The translations under genes were made by a program, and so were the position numbers. This document shows, one piece after another, positions 20,007 to 27,019 of a stretch of DNA of 27,268 nucleotides; the first letter of the stretch is position 1, and each line of letters begins with the position of its first letter. A model generated the notes under the pieces. The model was not told where the DNA came from, searched no databases, and saw nothing but the letters and a program-made list of their open reading frames with translations. Location: the IMG/VR virus record IMGVR_UViG_3300047678_000047, positions 1-27,268 of that record, one strand, 5' to 3'. The DNA is from a virus.

Positions 20007-20546
20007 TTATGGCGCTCCCGCTGGGCATAGCGCCTCCGCCAGTTCGAACACGCTGCGCGGAGTCTTCGCCGACCGCCTCCACGTCTTGTTCGCCACAATA
20101 TCATTGACGGCGTGCCTGCTGACGCCGTAGCGCGCAGCAATGTCTAGCGCCCGCTCGCCAGCACTGAAGGCAACCCGAATCTCGTTTGCCTTCGCCTGGT
20201 CCAGCTTTGCCTTGCCTTGGGACACTGCCGCCCTTTGGCGCCGCAGGTACTCAGCAGGAGTGTCGCGGTTACCGTTGCTGTAGGACTTTGAGGTCACCTG
20301 TGACCTGGTGCGCTGGATCAGGCATTCAGGAGATAGGCACAGCTTTTGACCGCAGCGGGCCGCCACTACGCTTCCCGGCCTGATGGTCATCCCCATGTGC
20401 TTCTGGTACACATAGCGTCGCATGTTCCGCGGCTTGCCATCGACTCGCGCCATGGGATAGCCTGCGTCGTTCGTGCCGAGCCGCCAGAGCATGCAATTGC
20501 CCTCGCAGTCGCAGACTGAGCGCAGCATCTGCTCGTTCATGATCAT
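20007..20546 (-). CDS. HNH-like protein with HTH domain and degenerate active site
   Basis: The product has 179 residues from ATG 20546 (ATGA overlap with NinB); ATG 20540 is also possible. Residues about 14-80 follow the layout of phage HNH_3-type nucleases: CMLWRLGTNDAGYPMARVDG, then RRYVYQKHMG and VVAARCGQKLCLSPECL. In active relatives the last block reads like RHKCDNPLCVNPEHL, whereas here the catalytic-region His is Ala and the final His is Cys. Residues about 115-158 (LDQAKANEIRVAFSAGERAL, then DIAARYGVSRHAVNDIV) form a helix-turn-helix. It may be a nuclease that became a DNA-binding regulator, or may use a variant metal site. Located between NinB and the tRNA promoter. Confidence 0.68.
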   Translation of the reverse strand: MIMNEQMLRSVCDCEGNCMLWRLGTNDAGYPMARVDGKPRNMRRYVYQKHMGMTIRPGSVVAARCGQKLCLSPECLIQRTRSQVTSKSYSNGNRDTPAEYLRRQRAAVSQGKAKLDQAKANEIRVAFSAGERALDIAARYGVSRHAVNDIVANKTWRRSAKTPRSVFELAEALCPAGAP

Positions 20547-20944
20547 GCTTCTTGCTCCTGAAACTCCGGACGCTCAGCCTTCCATGCGTCGATGTAGCCC
20601 ATCAGGTCGCGCATCTGCTCCTGCGTCATCTTGCTCGTTGGGCTGTAGATCACGTCCACGCCGGCCCCGTCAAGCGCAGGCGCCATCCGCATTGCATGGC
20701 CCTCAGCGCGGGACCAGGCTGCCACTAGCAGGCGCTTCCATGCCTCGATGTCCCAACGCTGGCCGGCCCACAGCACGCGCTCGGCAATCTCGCCCAGCGT
20801 GGCGTGCAGCGCGGCATTGATGTCGAGGTTTCGCTTCGGCGGCTCGAACGTGACTTTCCACCCTTCGGGCGCGTCCTGAGCGAACTGCCCCACACCGCGC
20901 CGGGCTTCGGCGTGGCGTAGGTAGAAGATGCGCTTGTCGGTCAT
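20543..20944 (-). CDS. ninB: NinB recombination protein (lambda Orf family)
   Basis: The product has 133 residues from ATG 20944 (MTDKRIFYLRHAEARRGVGQ). The longer in-frame start at 21031 is rejected. The core PPKRNLDINAALHATLGEIA, then WDIEAWKRLLVAAWSRAEG and VIYSPTSKMTQEQMRDLMGY, aligns in order with lambda Orf (RNRSLDQNRKLWACLGDVSR, AESWKCVFTAAL, STSRMRVGEFAELLELI). Orf binds single-stranded DNA and SSB and can replace RecFOR in loading recombinase. It ends in ATGA overlap with the HNH-like gene. With NinG it shows a lambdoid recombination module. Confidence 0.9.
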   Translation of the reverse strand: MTDKRIFYLRHAEARRGVGQFAQDAPEGWKVTFEPPKRNLDINAALHATLGEIAERVLWAGQRWDIEAWKRLLVAAWSRAEGHAMRMAPALDGAGVDVIYSPTSKMTQEQMRDLMGYIDAWKAERPEFQEQEA

Positions 20945-21069
20945 GGCCAGCCTCGTGTCACAAGAATCGTTGCTCTTCCCACCCAGAGGCCCCCTAACCC
21001 CACTCGGGGGTTTTGAAGGTCTGGGCACCACCCCCTTTCGGGGCCATCACCATGTACTGCGCGGGTCAC
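20941..21069 (-). CDS. Possible small coupled ORF upstream of ninB
   Basis: The frame from GTG 21069 (GTGA overlap with the upstream gene) to TGA 20941 (ATGA overlap with NinB) gives 42 residues (VTRAVHGDGPERGWCPDLQN...). Both overlaps are the arrangement used throughout this operon. The composition is Gly/Arg/Trp-rich and the DNA is full of GC hairpins, so the region might instead be an untranslated leader. No family was recognised. Confidence 0.35.
   Translation of the reverse strand: MTRAVHGDGPERGWCPDLQNPRVGLGGLWVGRATILVTRGWP
20996..21043 (-). promoter_or_regulatory. Pair of GC hairpins upstream of ninB
   Basis: On the minus strand CCCC-GAAA-GGGG (21032-21043) forms a GNRA-capped stem, and AACCCC-CGAGT-GGGGTT (20996-21012) a second one. 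Read on the plus strand, the second hairpin ends in GGGGTTTT and resembles a weak terminator. They may stabilise or processively divide the early mRNA between primase and NinB parts. Confidence 0.4.
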
Positions 21070-21266
21070 GCACTACCCTCGGCCGTGATGAAAAAGGCCA
21101 GCCGCTGGAGTTTGTCGGGCTTGCACCGGGCATCGTTGCCGTACCAGCGCCGTTTCGGGTCGGTGCCCTGTGTTTCCTGCCGTGCCAGCCCATACAGGCC
21201 CAAAACCTTTCCGCGCGGCGAACGGTGTTTGAATTCACGAGACAGGCTCGCGGAGTTGCGTTGCAT
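21066..21266 (-). CDS. Small basic protein overlapping the primase end
   Basis: The product has 66 residues from ATG 21266, 32 bases inside the 3' end of the Toprim primase gene. Codons are strongly GC3-biased across the whole frame (GKVLGLYGLARQETQGTDPK, then RRWYGNDARCKPDKLQRLAF, ending FITAEGSA). It is basic and could bind nucleic acid. No domain was recognised. The start is uncertain because there is no clear ribosome site, but the frame beyond the primase stop is convincing. Confidence 0.6.
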   Translation of the reverse strand: MQRNSASLSREFKHRSPRGKVLGLYGLARQETQGTDPKRRWYGNDARCKPDKLQRLAFFITAEGSA

Positions 21267-22089
21267 CCATCATCAGCGAGGCGACCCTGAACAGCCCTTC
21301 GCTCTGGTGCAGATCGTTCGCATCCTGCCCCTTGCCAGCCATGCAATACCGCAGCCCGGTTGCGATCGCAGCTTGCTCTCCTGCTGCGCTCTCGTCGTTG
21401 TCAGCAAACACCATCGCATCGCCTTTGAGCAGCGATGCGACGTGGATCAGATTTCCAGCGCTGAAACAGATGAGCACCGAGTCGCGGAGCTTCAGCAAGC
21501 GAATGGCGGCCTCGACGCTCAGTCCTGTAGCAAACCCCTCGACAAGCCACGTTCGTGCAGCCATCGCCGAACCAAGCCGGAATACAGCCCCTTTGGCGCG
21601 CATGCCGGGAAGCATCTTCTTCTCATAGGTCATCTCGTCTGGAAGCCACCTGATGACCTGGGCGCCGACCAGAAAGTTGTCGGCCAGGCGACGCATCGGC
21701 ACCATCAAAGCACCGTCAGGCAGGACCAAGCCCGGCGTCTGGCCGAACCCCTTGAGCTGCAGATAGTTGTGCTCGGCCTGAACCGCAGTACCGAGCAGCG
21801 CCTGTGCGTTCCGGGCTGCTCGCGCCCATCCGGCTCGTAGCCGTGCATCGTGCGCGGCTACTTGGGCGTTGATGCGCTCCATGTTGACCTGGGGTGCATC
21901 GGCCTCTGGCCTCCAAACGGCAACGTCGACCATGGTGGCGTGGTTCTGTACGAATCCCACTTCCCCAAGCCACTTGTATGCGCCATTTTTCGACCTCGGG
22001 TGATCCTCTGTCGGCACGCGCACCCATCGGCCCGCGTCAAGCGAATCGACAATCAAGCCGTGCAACCGGCAGAAGGCGTCAAACTGCAA
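21235..22089 (-). CDS. Toprim-domain DNA primase
   Basis: The product has 284 residues from TTG 22089, which has GAGGAG seven bases upstream inside the helicase end and overlaps that gene by 11 bases. The N-terminal part (GRWVRVPTEDHPRSKNGAYK, then WLGEVGFVQNHATMVDVAVW) matches phage primases that begin with a substrate-binding module lacking a classical zinc finger. The Toprim core shows WLVEGFATGLSVEAA (Glu184) and GDAMVFADNDESAAG (Asp230, Asp232), the acidic triad for primer synthesis. GQDANDLHQSEG near the end is the typical final Toprim motif. It works with the adjacent SF2 helicase in phage DNA replication. Confidence 0.87.
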   Translation of the reverse strand: MQFDAFCRLHGLIVDSLDAGRWVRVPTEDHPRSKNGAYKWLGEVGFVQNHATMVDVAVWRPEADAPQVNMERINAQVAAHDARLRAGWARAARNAQALLGTAVQAEHNYLQLKGFGQTPGLVLPDGALMVPMRRLADNFLVGAQVIRWLPDEMTYEKKMLPGMRAKGAVFRLGSAMAARTWLVEGFATGLSVEAAIRLLKLRDSVLICFSAGNLIHVASLLKGDAMVFADNDESAAGEQAAIATGLRYCMAGKGQDANDLHQSEGLFRVASLMMDATQLREPVS

Positions 22090-23620
22090 CTGCCTGCTCC
22101 TCGCGCTGCTTCTTGAAAGCCTGCGCCTTGGCGATCTGGATTGACTTGATCTTGTTCAGCGTCGACTGCGTAATCTTGGTGTTCGGCGTCGTCTCGAATC
22201 GGAAAGCGTTGGGCCACTCCCCGATGATGTCCCGATAAAGATGCGCGGCTCGTCCCTTCGCGGTTTCCGGCTTGCCGTAGCTCCGGCAGTGCGTGACGAT
22301 CTGCTCATACAGATGACGGGAGTCGTCGGCCAGCTTCTTTTTGCCGATGACGATCTCGCGCATCTGCCCGGCCTGGGCCTCGACGAGCGCGGCCGACTGA
22401 ATCTCGAAACCACACGACATGCATCGCTTGGCAAAAGGCTTGAACCCGCACGATGGGCAGCCCTTCTTTGCCTTCTCTTCGTCTCGGCGAATCGTCTTGT
22501 CCAACTTCTCGCCTGAGTCCAACTCCTGCAGCCCATTGAAGAAGATGTCGGTGTAGTCCTCGGCGAAGCGAAGGATGTTCCCAGTGTGGTCCAAAAGTCG
22601 GCAGTCGACTTTTCCGGTGTCGGGTGATGCGCGAAGACCGCGCCCCCACATCTGGATCGCAGTCGAAAGGCTCTTGCGCAGCGGCCGGCAGTCAACGACA
22701 CAGCCAACGTCCGGCACGTCGAAGCCCTTTGCCAAAGCTTCCACGCTGATGAGCACCCGCAGCCGAGAGCCAGGCTTCCGGTACTCATCAAGTAGCGCCT
22801 TGCGCTCTGGCGCCGTCGTGTCCTTCGTGAACACCGCAGCCATGATTCCGGCTTCGTTGAACTGTCGGCAAAGCTCTTCGCAGTGCTTGATCGTCGAGCC
22901 GAATACGATGGTCTTGCGGTTGTCGCCGAACTTGACCCATTCCGTTACGACATCACCGACGATCCCAAGACCGCGCTCTTCGGCCGCCTTGTCGGTCCAC
23001 TCTCCGCCCGATGTCTCTGCCCCTTCCATATTCGTCGGAGTGCACGAAAACACCTTCATCGGCACCAGCACACCGGAGCGGGTCAGTTCGTCCATCGTCG
23101 CCGCATTGACGAGGTTCGTGAACAACTTTCCAAGGCCCGGACTGAACGGGGTCGCGGACAGGCCAACGACGGACGCTTGGCAATCGTTGATGTACTCAGT
23201 CCAGACCGATAGCTGCGTGTGCGCCTCGTCGATCACGATCACATCGGCCTCGGGCCATTTGCGCCGCTGGATCGTCTGCGCGCTGGCGATGATGAATCGC
23301 GCATCGGGGTCGTATCGCCAATGCTGTGCCTGCAGGATGCCGTGCGCGCTCAATCCGTAGCGGTCGGCCGTCTCACTGGTCTGGTTGATGAGGGTCGTCC
23401 GGTCGCAAACGAACACCGCGCGCCGACCCTTGAGCAAGGCTTCATGGCAGATCCGCAAACCGAGGTAGCTCTTGCCCGAGCCGGTCGGGGACATGAGCAT
23501 CTGGTTTTTGTGCCCCTGCCGTCTGCCCTCGCGTAAAGCCTCGTGCGCCGTCACCTGAAACGGTCGCGGATCAGGGAACGTCGCCGCGCCAAATGTCGGC
23601 TCTTCAAACAGTCCGCTCAT
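22079..23620 (-). CDS. SF2 DEAH-type helicase (ResIII family) with zinc finger
   Basis: The product has 513 residues from ATG 23620 (ATGA overlap with the ParB-like gene). Motif I is SPTGSGKS at 44-51, motif II VIVIDEAH at 127-134, motif III LSATP at 154-158, motif IV near KTIVFGSTIKHCEE at 236-249, motif V LISVEALAKGFDVP at 290-303 and motif VI QMWGRGLR at 323-330. A four-Cys zinc module, CPSC...CMSC, lies at 388-403, followed by a basic helical C-terminus. All catalytic residues are present. It probably unwinds or remodels DNA during replication start, as the paired primase suggests. Restriction-type functions are unlikely because no methylase or nuclease is attached. Confidence 0.93.
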   Translation of the reverse strand: MSGLFEEPTFGAATFPDPRPFQVTAHEALREGRRQGHKNQMLMSPTGSGKSYLGLRICHEALLKGRRAVFVCDRTTLINQTSETADRYGLSAHGILQAQHWRYDPDARFIIASAQTIQRRKWPEADVIVIDEAHTQLSVWTEYINDCQASVVGLSATPFSPGLGKLFTNLVNAATMDELTRSGVLVPMKVFSCTPTNMEGAETSGGEWTDKAAEERGLGIVGDVVTEWVKFGDNRKTIVFGSTIKHCEELCRQFNEAGIMAAVFTKDTTAPERKALLDEYRKPGSRLRVLISVEALAKGFDVPDVGCVVDCRPLRKSLSTAIQMWGRGLRASPDTGKVDCRLLDHTGNILRFAEDYTDIFFNGLQELDSGEKLDKTIRRDEEKAKKGCPSCGFKPFAKRCMSCGFEIQSAALVEAQAGQMREIVIGKKKLADDSRHLYEQIVTHCRSYGKPETAKGRAAHLYRDIIGEWPNAFRFETTPNTKITQSTLNKIKSIQIAKAQAFKKQREEQAVAV

Positions 23621-24480
23621 ACCTTTTCCGCCTGGCGCTGAAGGCTCTTGATGCGCCGCACCAGCTCGGCGTTCTGGTTCAGCAGCCCATCGACGCGGGA
23701 CTGCAAAACGACGTTCACAGCGGTCAGCCGCTTGACCTCGGCCAGCGCGGTTGCCATCGGATCGGCGGCTTCCATCGCGCGTTTGAACAGTTCGAGTGCT
23801 GCGGCTTCGGACTGCTCCAGTGCCTGCAGTTCATCTTCGGATGGGGCTTCGTCTTCGAGACCATCAGGCGCAGGATCGGACTTTCGCAAATGCCTCTCGC
23901 CCGACTTTTCAAGCCGCGCCGTCACGTCGTCTGGCTCTGTCGGTGTTTGGTGCTCAACCTTGCGCGACGCGAGTTGCGGCGCGACAGCGCGCACTGCTTG
24001 CGGCAAGCTGACCTCGCCAAGAGCAACCTTTTTTCCAAGCTCCGGGTCAGCCTTGGCAACTGCGTCGGCTCGCCGCTGAGTAGACACACTAGCCCCAGAC
24101 TCGGCGGCGCGTGTTCGCGCAGTTTCAAGTGCTCCCGGGAGCACTTGATCGGATCGGCGGTCACCACCATGCGCCTGAGTCGCCGCCCAATCACGGGCGC
24201 TAGCCACGAGGGCCGCCTGCTGAGGTGCGGTCATGTGTCTGCGATGCAGGTTTGCAGACAGAACGAAAGACACCAAGTTGCCGCCTGCGAATTCCGCAAA
24301 TACCGGCTCAACGCCAGCGTCTAGGCAAGCACGGTAGCGGTTCCCGCCGTCAAGGATCATTCCCTCATGAAGCACTATTGGCTGGCGCAACCCGTTGATC
24401 TTGATGTCGTCGCGCAATGTATTGAACTCGGCGCCTGACAGGCGCGGGAACAGGGTGCAGAGTGGGTGCAGTTCAAGCAT
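23617..24480 (-). CDS. ParB/Srx-fold protein
   Basis: The product has 287 residues from ATG 24480, with GAGG nine bases upstream and an eight-base overlap with the HNH gene. ATG 24504 is possible. Residues about 15-82 form the ParB N-terminal domain: FNTLRDDIKINGLRQPIVLH, then LDGGNRYRACLDAG (box like GERRxxA) and SANLHRRHMTAPQ. A helical middle follows, an acidic region (APDGLEDEAPSEDELQALEQ) and a C-terminal coiled coil (VVLQSRVDGLLNQNAELVRR). In phages such proteins bind DNA and may regulate transcription or partitioning; some ParB-fold proteins bind CTP or cut DNA. No ParA is next to it, so plasmid-like partition is not supported. Confidence 0.82.
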   Translation of the reverse strand: MLELHPLCTLFPRLSGAEFNTLRDDIKINGLRQPIVLHEGMILDGGNRYRACLDAGVEPVFAEFAGGNLVSFVLSANLHRRHMTAPQQAALVASARDWAATQAHGGDRRSDQVLPGALETARTRAAESGASVSTQRRADAVAKADPELGKKVALGEVSLPQAVRAVAPQLASRKVEHQTPTEPDDVTARLEKSGERHLRKSDPAPDGLEDEAPSEDELQALEQSEAAALELFKRAMEAADPMATALAEVKRLTAVNVVLQSRVDGLLNQNAELVRRIKSLQRQAEKV

Positions 24481-24829
24481 TGCGGAAAACCTCGAAAAGT
24501 TCATGAAGGCGGCGCCATCTGTCGTCGCCCTCTGCTGATACGTCGCCGATCACATTGACACAGGCTTTGCTGGCCTTCTCACTGCTGGAACGCGATTGAC
24601 CGATCAAGACGTGGATCGCGGCGTGGTGCGTAGGGCAGAGCCATTTGTGTTCGTGATTCGCTTCGGTTGCACCTCGATCAAACTGCACCGCAAGCGGCAC
24701 CAAGTGATGAGCTTGAGTAAGGCTTCTGTAGTTGCCGCACACGTAGCATGGCTGCCGCTTGCTATGCCTGAAAGATGCGCGCGCAGAAGCGACGAAAGCC
24801 TCCTTTCCCGATCTCTGTCGTTTGCTCAT
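24473..24829 (-). CDS. HNH endonuclease
   Basis: The product has 118 residues from ATG 24829 (ATGA overlap with the upstream gene). CYVCG at 28-32 and WLCPTHHAAIH at 63-73 provide metal-binding Cys/His pairs, and SLTQAHHLVPL with His41-His42 supplies the first catalytic His of the beta-beta-alpha-metal fold; ATEANHEHKW fits the Asn/His middle. All parts of a functional HNH motif are there. It lies between a four-Cys protein and the ParB-like gene in the early operon. Possible roles are homing, replication-linked nicking or host DNA damage. Confidence 0.85.
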   Translation of the reverse strand: MSKRQRSGKEAFVASARASFRHSKRQPCYVCGNYRSLTQAHHLVPLAVQFDRGATEANHEHKWLCPTHHAAIHVLIGQSRSSSEKASKACVNVIGDVSAEGDDRWRRLHELFEVFRNA

Positions 24830-25104
24830 GGCTTCTCGAAGTTGAAAGACGGGCACCGCTGCAGGACATCCGGTAGCACCGCATGGCCGTGCTTGCAGCG
24901 CGTGGAGGAAAGAAGGGCCGCGCACTCAAGGCACAGCCGGCGGTCGTCTCGGTCCTGATCCCGAAGGGCCAGCCGGTCGGCCAGCCTTTCGGCCGCGCCA
25001 TCGCTCAAACCGCGCCGCATCAGCAGGCCATGCCTGAACTGGAACCTGGCAATCTCGCGGTCGCCCCAGCGCTCCATTCGGCGGCTCATTTCGGCTGGAG
25101 TCAC
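24826..25104 (-). CDS. Small four-Cys zinc protein of the early operon
   Basis: The product has 92 residues from GTG 25104 (GTGA overlap with NinG). The N-terminal two-thirds are basic and helical (MSRRMERWGDREIARFQFRH). The C-terminus has Cys58, Cys61, Cys70 and Cys84 (RRLCLECAALL...RCKHGH...RCPSF), likely one zinc site. Similar small proteins with C-x2-C...C...C endings occur near replication genes of many phages, and are unnamed. It is coupled to the HNH gene by ATGA. Confidence 0.7.
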   Translation of the reverse strand: MTPAEMSRRMERWGDREIARFQFRHGLLMRRGLSDGAAERLADRLALRDQDRDDRRLCLECAALLSSTRCKHGHAVLPDVLQRCPSFNFEKP

Positions 25105-25748
25105 GCCACCCCCTCACCCGCGCGCATGTCCCTGGCAAGCGATCGGTACTTGTCCCGAATCTCGCGCAGTTCGTCGCGGGTCCACTTGTGCACGCGGTTG
25201 TCGGCGTAGAGCGCGTCCGCCGTTTCCTTGCCAAGCAGCCGCTCGGCCGCCTCGCGCATCACATGCGGCTTCGTCGCTCCGGCCGCGTTCGATCGCTTCG
25301 CCTGGCCGTGCACGTTGCGCTCATCGAAGCGAAGGTGATCGGCCTCGCTGCGGGATCGGATGTGGCCGGCGTCGAATCCGCCACCAACTCCACCCAGGCG
25401 CAGGATGTCTCCGGTGACGAAGCACGGCTTGCCGTTGTCGCGCAGTCGGATGTACCGATTGAAGGCCTCTTGCGCCTCTTTCTTTAGGCGTGGAACGCCC
25501 TTCATCGCCTCGAGCTGCGCCCTGGTCTGCCGCTTGTCTTCGGCTTGTGCCTTGCGCGCTTCTCTCTCCCGCTTGGCAGCGATCTTCACCGCGATTGCCG
25601 GCGCTGCCTCGGCCTCACACGCCGGGCTGCAATAGGGCTGGATCGGGCGGCGCCGCAAGAACGACTCCCGGCAGTGCTTGCACTTGCGCGGCTTCAGCAC
25701 CGGCACTGTGAGCCGGGCGCTGGCGTTTGGAATCCGCAGCGATGTCAC
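25101..25748 (-). CDS. ninG: NinG recombination protein (lambda Rap family), variant zinc site
   Basis: The product has 215 residues from GTG 25748, overlapping the upstream stop as GTGA. The N-terminal zinc finger is complete (CKHC at 23-26, CSPAC at 40-44), followed by a basic coiled coil. The nuclease-like core keeps FDAGHIRSRS (Asp127, His129) and FDERNVHGQ (Asn145, His147), and the C-terminal KWTRDELREIRDKYRSLARD aligns with lambda NinG. The second zinc knuckle is lost: lambda has CISC and CVVC, here CFVT and AKRS. Rap resolves Holliday junctions and D-loops. It may still be active, since the catalytic residues remain. Confidence 0.87.
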   Translation of the reverse strand: MTSLRIPNASARLTVPVLKPRKCKHCRESFLRRRPIQPYCSPACEAEAAPAIAVKIAAKREREARKAQAEDKRQTRAQLEAMKGVPRLKKEAQEAFNRYIRLRDNGKPCFVTGDILRLGGVGGGFDAGHIRSRSEADHLRFDERNVHGQAKRSNAAGATKPHVMREAAERLLGKETADALYADNRVHKWTRDELREIRDKYRSLARDMRAGEGVA

Positions 25749-25907
25749 ACCAACACCCCAGCGTTCGCCAGTTCGTACGCGCAATGCACCGGCATCCCTA
25801 GCGCCTTGGCGATGTAGACCTCAAGCGATGCCCCGCGTGACCTCTCCCAGCCATCGAGCGCCGCAATGGCATCGCACGTCACAAGCTCAGCGATGTCTCG
25901 GCGCATA
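25745..25907 (-). pseudogene. C-terminal fragment of a DUF4406-like (deoxyribosyltransferase-like) gene
   Basis: The frame from ATG 25907 gives 53 residues (MRRDIAELVTCDAIAALDGW..., then ERSRGASLEVYIAKALGMPV). This is the typical C-terminal half of small phage DUF4406 proteins, where full members (about 100 residues) have an additional N-terminal Rossmann half. The frame upstream of the ATG (STPEAGWEAC) still resembles the family, but no start exists and the 169-residue gene overlaps it by 21 bases. So the N-terminus seems to have been lost by recombination near 25925. It might still be translated, as GTGA couples it to NinG. Confidence 0.65.
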
Positions 25908-26396
25908 CAGGCTTCCCATCCGGCCTCGGGCGTAGACCTCGCTCAGGTGCGTGCGCTCTGCCGCGTACTCACCGATGCCGCCGAACACACTCGGCGCCTG
26001 CGTCACCGCGAATCGCTCAAGGATCGGCCTGGCGACGGTGCAAGGCACCTTGCGCCCGTCGATGATTCGCGTCTCGTGCGCAACGGGGACAGTCGTGCCG
26101 GCCGTCGCGTTCTTGAGCCTTTCGGCGCTCGCGATTCGCGCTGCCTGGGCGCGCTCTTTCACGCGGCGCTCGGCCTCGGAATGCGGCACTGAGGGGTCGC
26201 CGAAGTACCGCCAGCGCGGGCGCAATGCGCTCGGCGACTCGTTGACGCGCGTCAGCATGCCGTTCGCCACCATGTTCGCAAGGCGCGTTGCGAGAATGTC
26301 GGTGCGCTCGCTGGGATGGCATGCGGCGACGGCTTCAACGCTGTTCACGCCACCGGGGCGCTGGGCCAGTTCGTAGAGGGAGGCGCGGGGGATCAT
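25887..26396 (-). CDS. Possible winged-helix regulator
   Basis: The product has 169 residues from ATG 26396, with ATGA overlap to the upstream gene. Residues about 5-70 (SLYELAQRPGGVNSVEAVAA, then RTDILATRLANMVANGMLTR and a short beta wing RPRWRYFG) predict a winged helix-turn-helix. A charged helix (EAERRVKERAQAARIASAER) and a C-terminal region without motif follow. The C-terminal end (SEVYARGRMGSLYAPRHR) lies at the junction with the truncated DUF4406 fragment and may be a changed end. DNA-binding regulation of early genes is an inference. Confidence 0.6.
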   Translation of the reverse strand: MIPRASLYELAQRPGGVNSVEAVAACHPSERTDILATRLANMVANGMLTRVNESPSALRPRWRYFGDPSVPHSEAERRVKERAQAARIASAERLKNATAGTTVPVAHETRIIDGRKVPCTVARPILERFAVTQAPSVFGGIGEYAAERTHLSEVYARGRMGSLYAPRHR

Positions 26397-26632
26397 GGCT
26401 TCATCGCCTCCGCTGCGTCTGCCAAAGCATCGCCGAGCTTCACTTCGGCGATTGCCAGGTACTGCTCGGCCGCGGCCTCGGCCAGTCCGCGCACGCGGTT
26501 GATTCCGGCCGTCTCGCCATCTGTCGCCCATGAAACATCCGCTAGCAGCGGCCCGACGTTGTTCAGCGCCCGGAACGCCAGCTTCGCCCACTCTCGCAGG
26601 CGGATTTCATCGGGGTGCATTTCGCGCGGCAT
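26393..26632 (-). CDS. Small helical early protein
   Basis: The product has 79 residues from ATG 26632, with a strong AGGAG eight bases upstream. It is helical and acidic (MHPDEIRLREWAKLAFRALN, then EAAAEQYLAIAEVKLGDALA). It starts the coupled series that continues through NinG to the HNH-like gene. No family was recognised. Confidence 0.7.
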   Translation of the reverse strand: MPREMHPDEIRLREWAKLAFRALNNVGPLLADVSWATDGETAGINRVRGLAEAAAEQYLAIAEVKLGDALADAAEAMKP

Positions 26633-26646
26633 GTATCACTCCTGCG

Positions 26647-26759
26647 TTTCAAGTCTGTGCGTTTGAAAACACAGCGTCAGCACTGCTGATGACGCCACGG
26701 ACCCCATCCCCCTAACGGGCGGGATATCCCAATGTTTCGGGTTTGCTGCGGGGCAGCAA
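26647..26759 (-). promoter_or_regulatory. Cluster of palindromes upstream of the early operon
   Basis: Four dyads lie within 113 bases: TTTCAA...TTGAAA (26647-26668), TCAGCACTGCTGA within GCGTCA...GACGC (26675-26696), GGGATATCCC (26721-26730) and TTGCTGC-GGG-GCAGCAA (26743-26759). They surround the start region of the coupled early genes and might be operators for the nearby small DNA-binding proteins. The second is followed on the minus strand by TGTGTTTT and could act as an attenuator. No convincing -35/-10 pair was found. Confidence 0.45.
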
Positions 26760-26820
26760 TGGGCAGCCTTTCCGTTGATTCGCTGGCTTCAATCGCAGAT
26801 GCTTCTAGGCATGCGATCAC
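26677..26820 (-). CDS. Possible small coupled ORF after the RHH gene
   Basis: GTG 26820 overlaps the upstream stop (GTGA) and has GGAGG five bases before it. The frame gives 47 residues (VIACLEASAIEASESTERLP..., then IGISRPLGGWGPWRHQQC) and ends inside a palindrome. The strong ribosome site favours translation, while the palindromes within it (GGGATATCCC and a seven-pair hairpin) suggest regulatory DNA. No motif was recognised. Confidence 0.4.
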   Translation of the reverse strand: MIACLEASAIEASESTERLPIAAPQQTRNIGISRPLGGWGPWRHQQC

Positions 26821-27011
26821 GATTCCTCCGCTTCACGCACCACGGCCAGCAGACGGCGGGCTTCGTTCAGTTCGGCGGCCTGGCGCTCTTCGAGCCATTC
26901 GAGTGCGACCGCGAAACGCGACTGGCCTGGCCTGCTCTTGGCATCGAGCACGGCTGCCAACCGGCGCGGGATGTCTCCGCGCAGTTCGACGGTTTCTTTG
27001 TTGGCGGCCAT
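26817..27011 (-). CDS. Small ribbon-helix-helix-like DNA-binding protein
   Basis: The product has 64 residues from ATG 27011. ETVELRGDIPRRLAAVLDAK gives a short strand and first helix, SRFAVALEWLEERQAAELNE a second helix, and a third helix (RRLLAVVREAEES) follows. This order and size fit the Arc/MetJ ribbon-helix-helix group, which binds palindromic operators as dimers. It lies right after an intrinsic terminator and ahead of a palindrome cluster, which would suit an autoregulator of early genes. The assignment is by pattern only. Confidence 0.55.
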   Translation of the reverse strand: MAANKETVELRGDIPRRLAAVLDAKSRPGQSRFAVALEWLEERQAAELNEARRLLAVVREAEES

Positions 27012-27019
27012 GGGTCAGG

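Noticed and set aside
19192-20082. Minus-strand ORF of 296 codons through the tRNA cluster
   Set aside because: It runs through six complete tRNA genes; only its ribosome site near 19990 is notable and is mentioned with the gap feature.
22575-23360. Plus-strand ORF of 261 codons opposite the helicase gene
   Set aside because: The minus-strand helicase has all SF2 motifs; the plus-strand frame is Ser/Arg-rich with no motif.
22079-23620. Type I or III restriction enzyme subunit or anti-phage defence helicase
   Set aside because: The helicase is ResIII-like, but it is coupled to a primase and to phage recombination genes, with no methylase or nuclease; a replication role fits better.
23617-24480. 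ParAB-type plasmid partition system
   Set aside because: Only the ParB-like gene is present; no ParA ATPase or clustered parS-like repeats were seen nearby.
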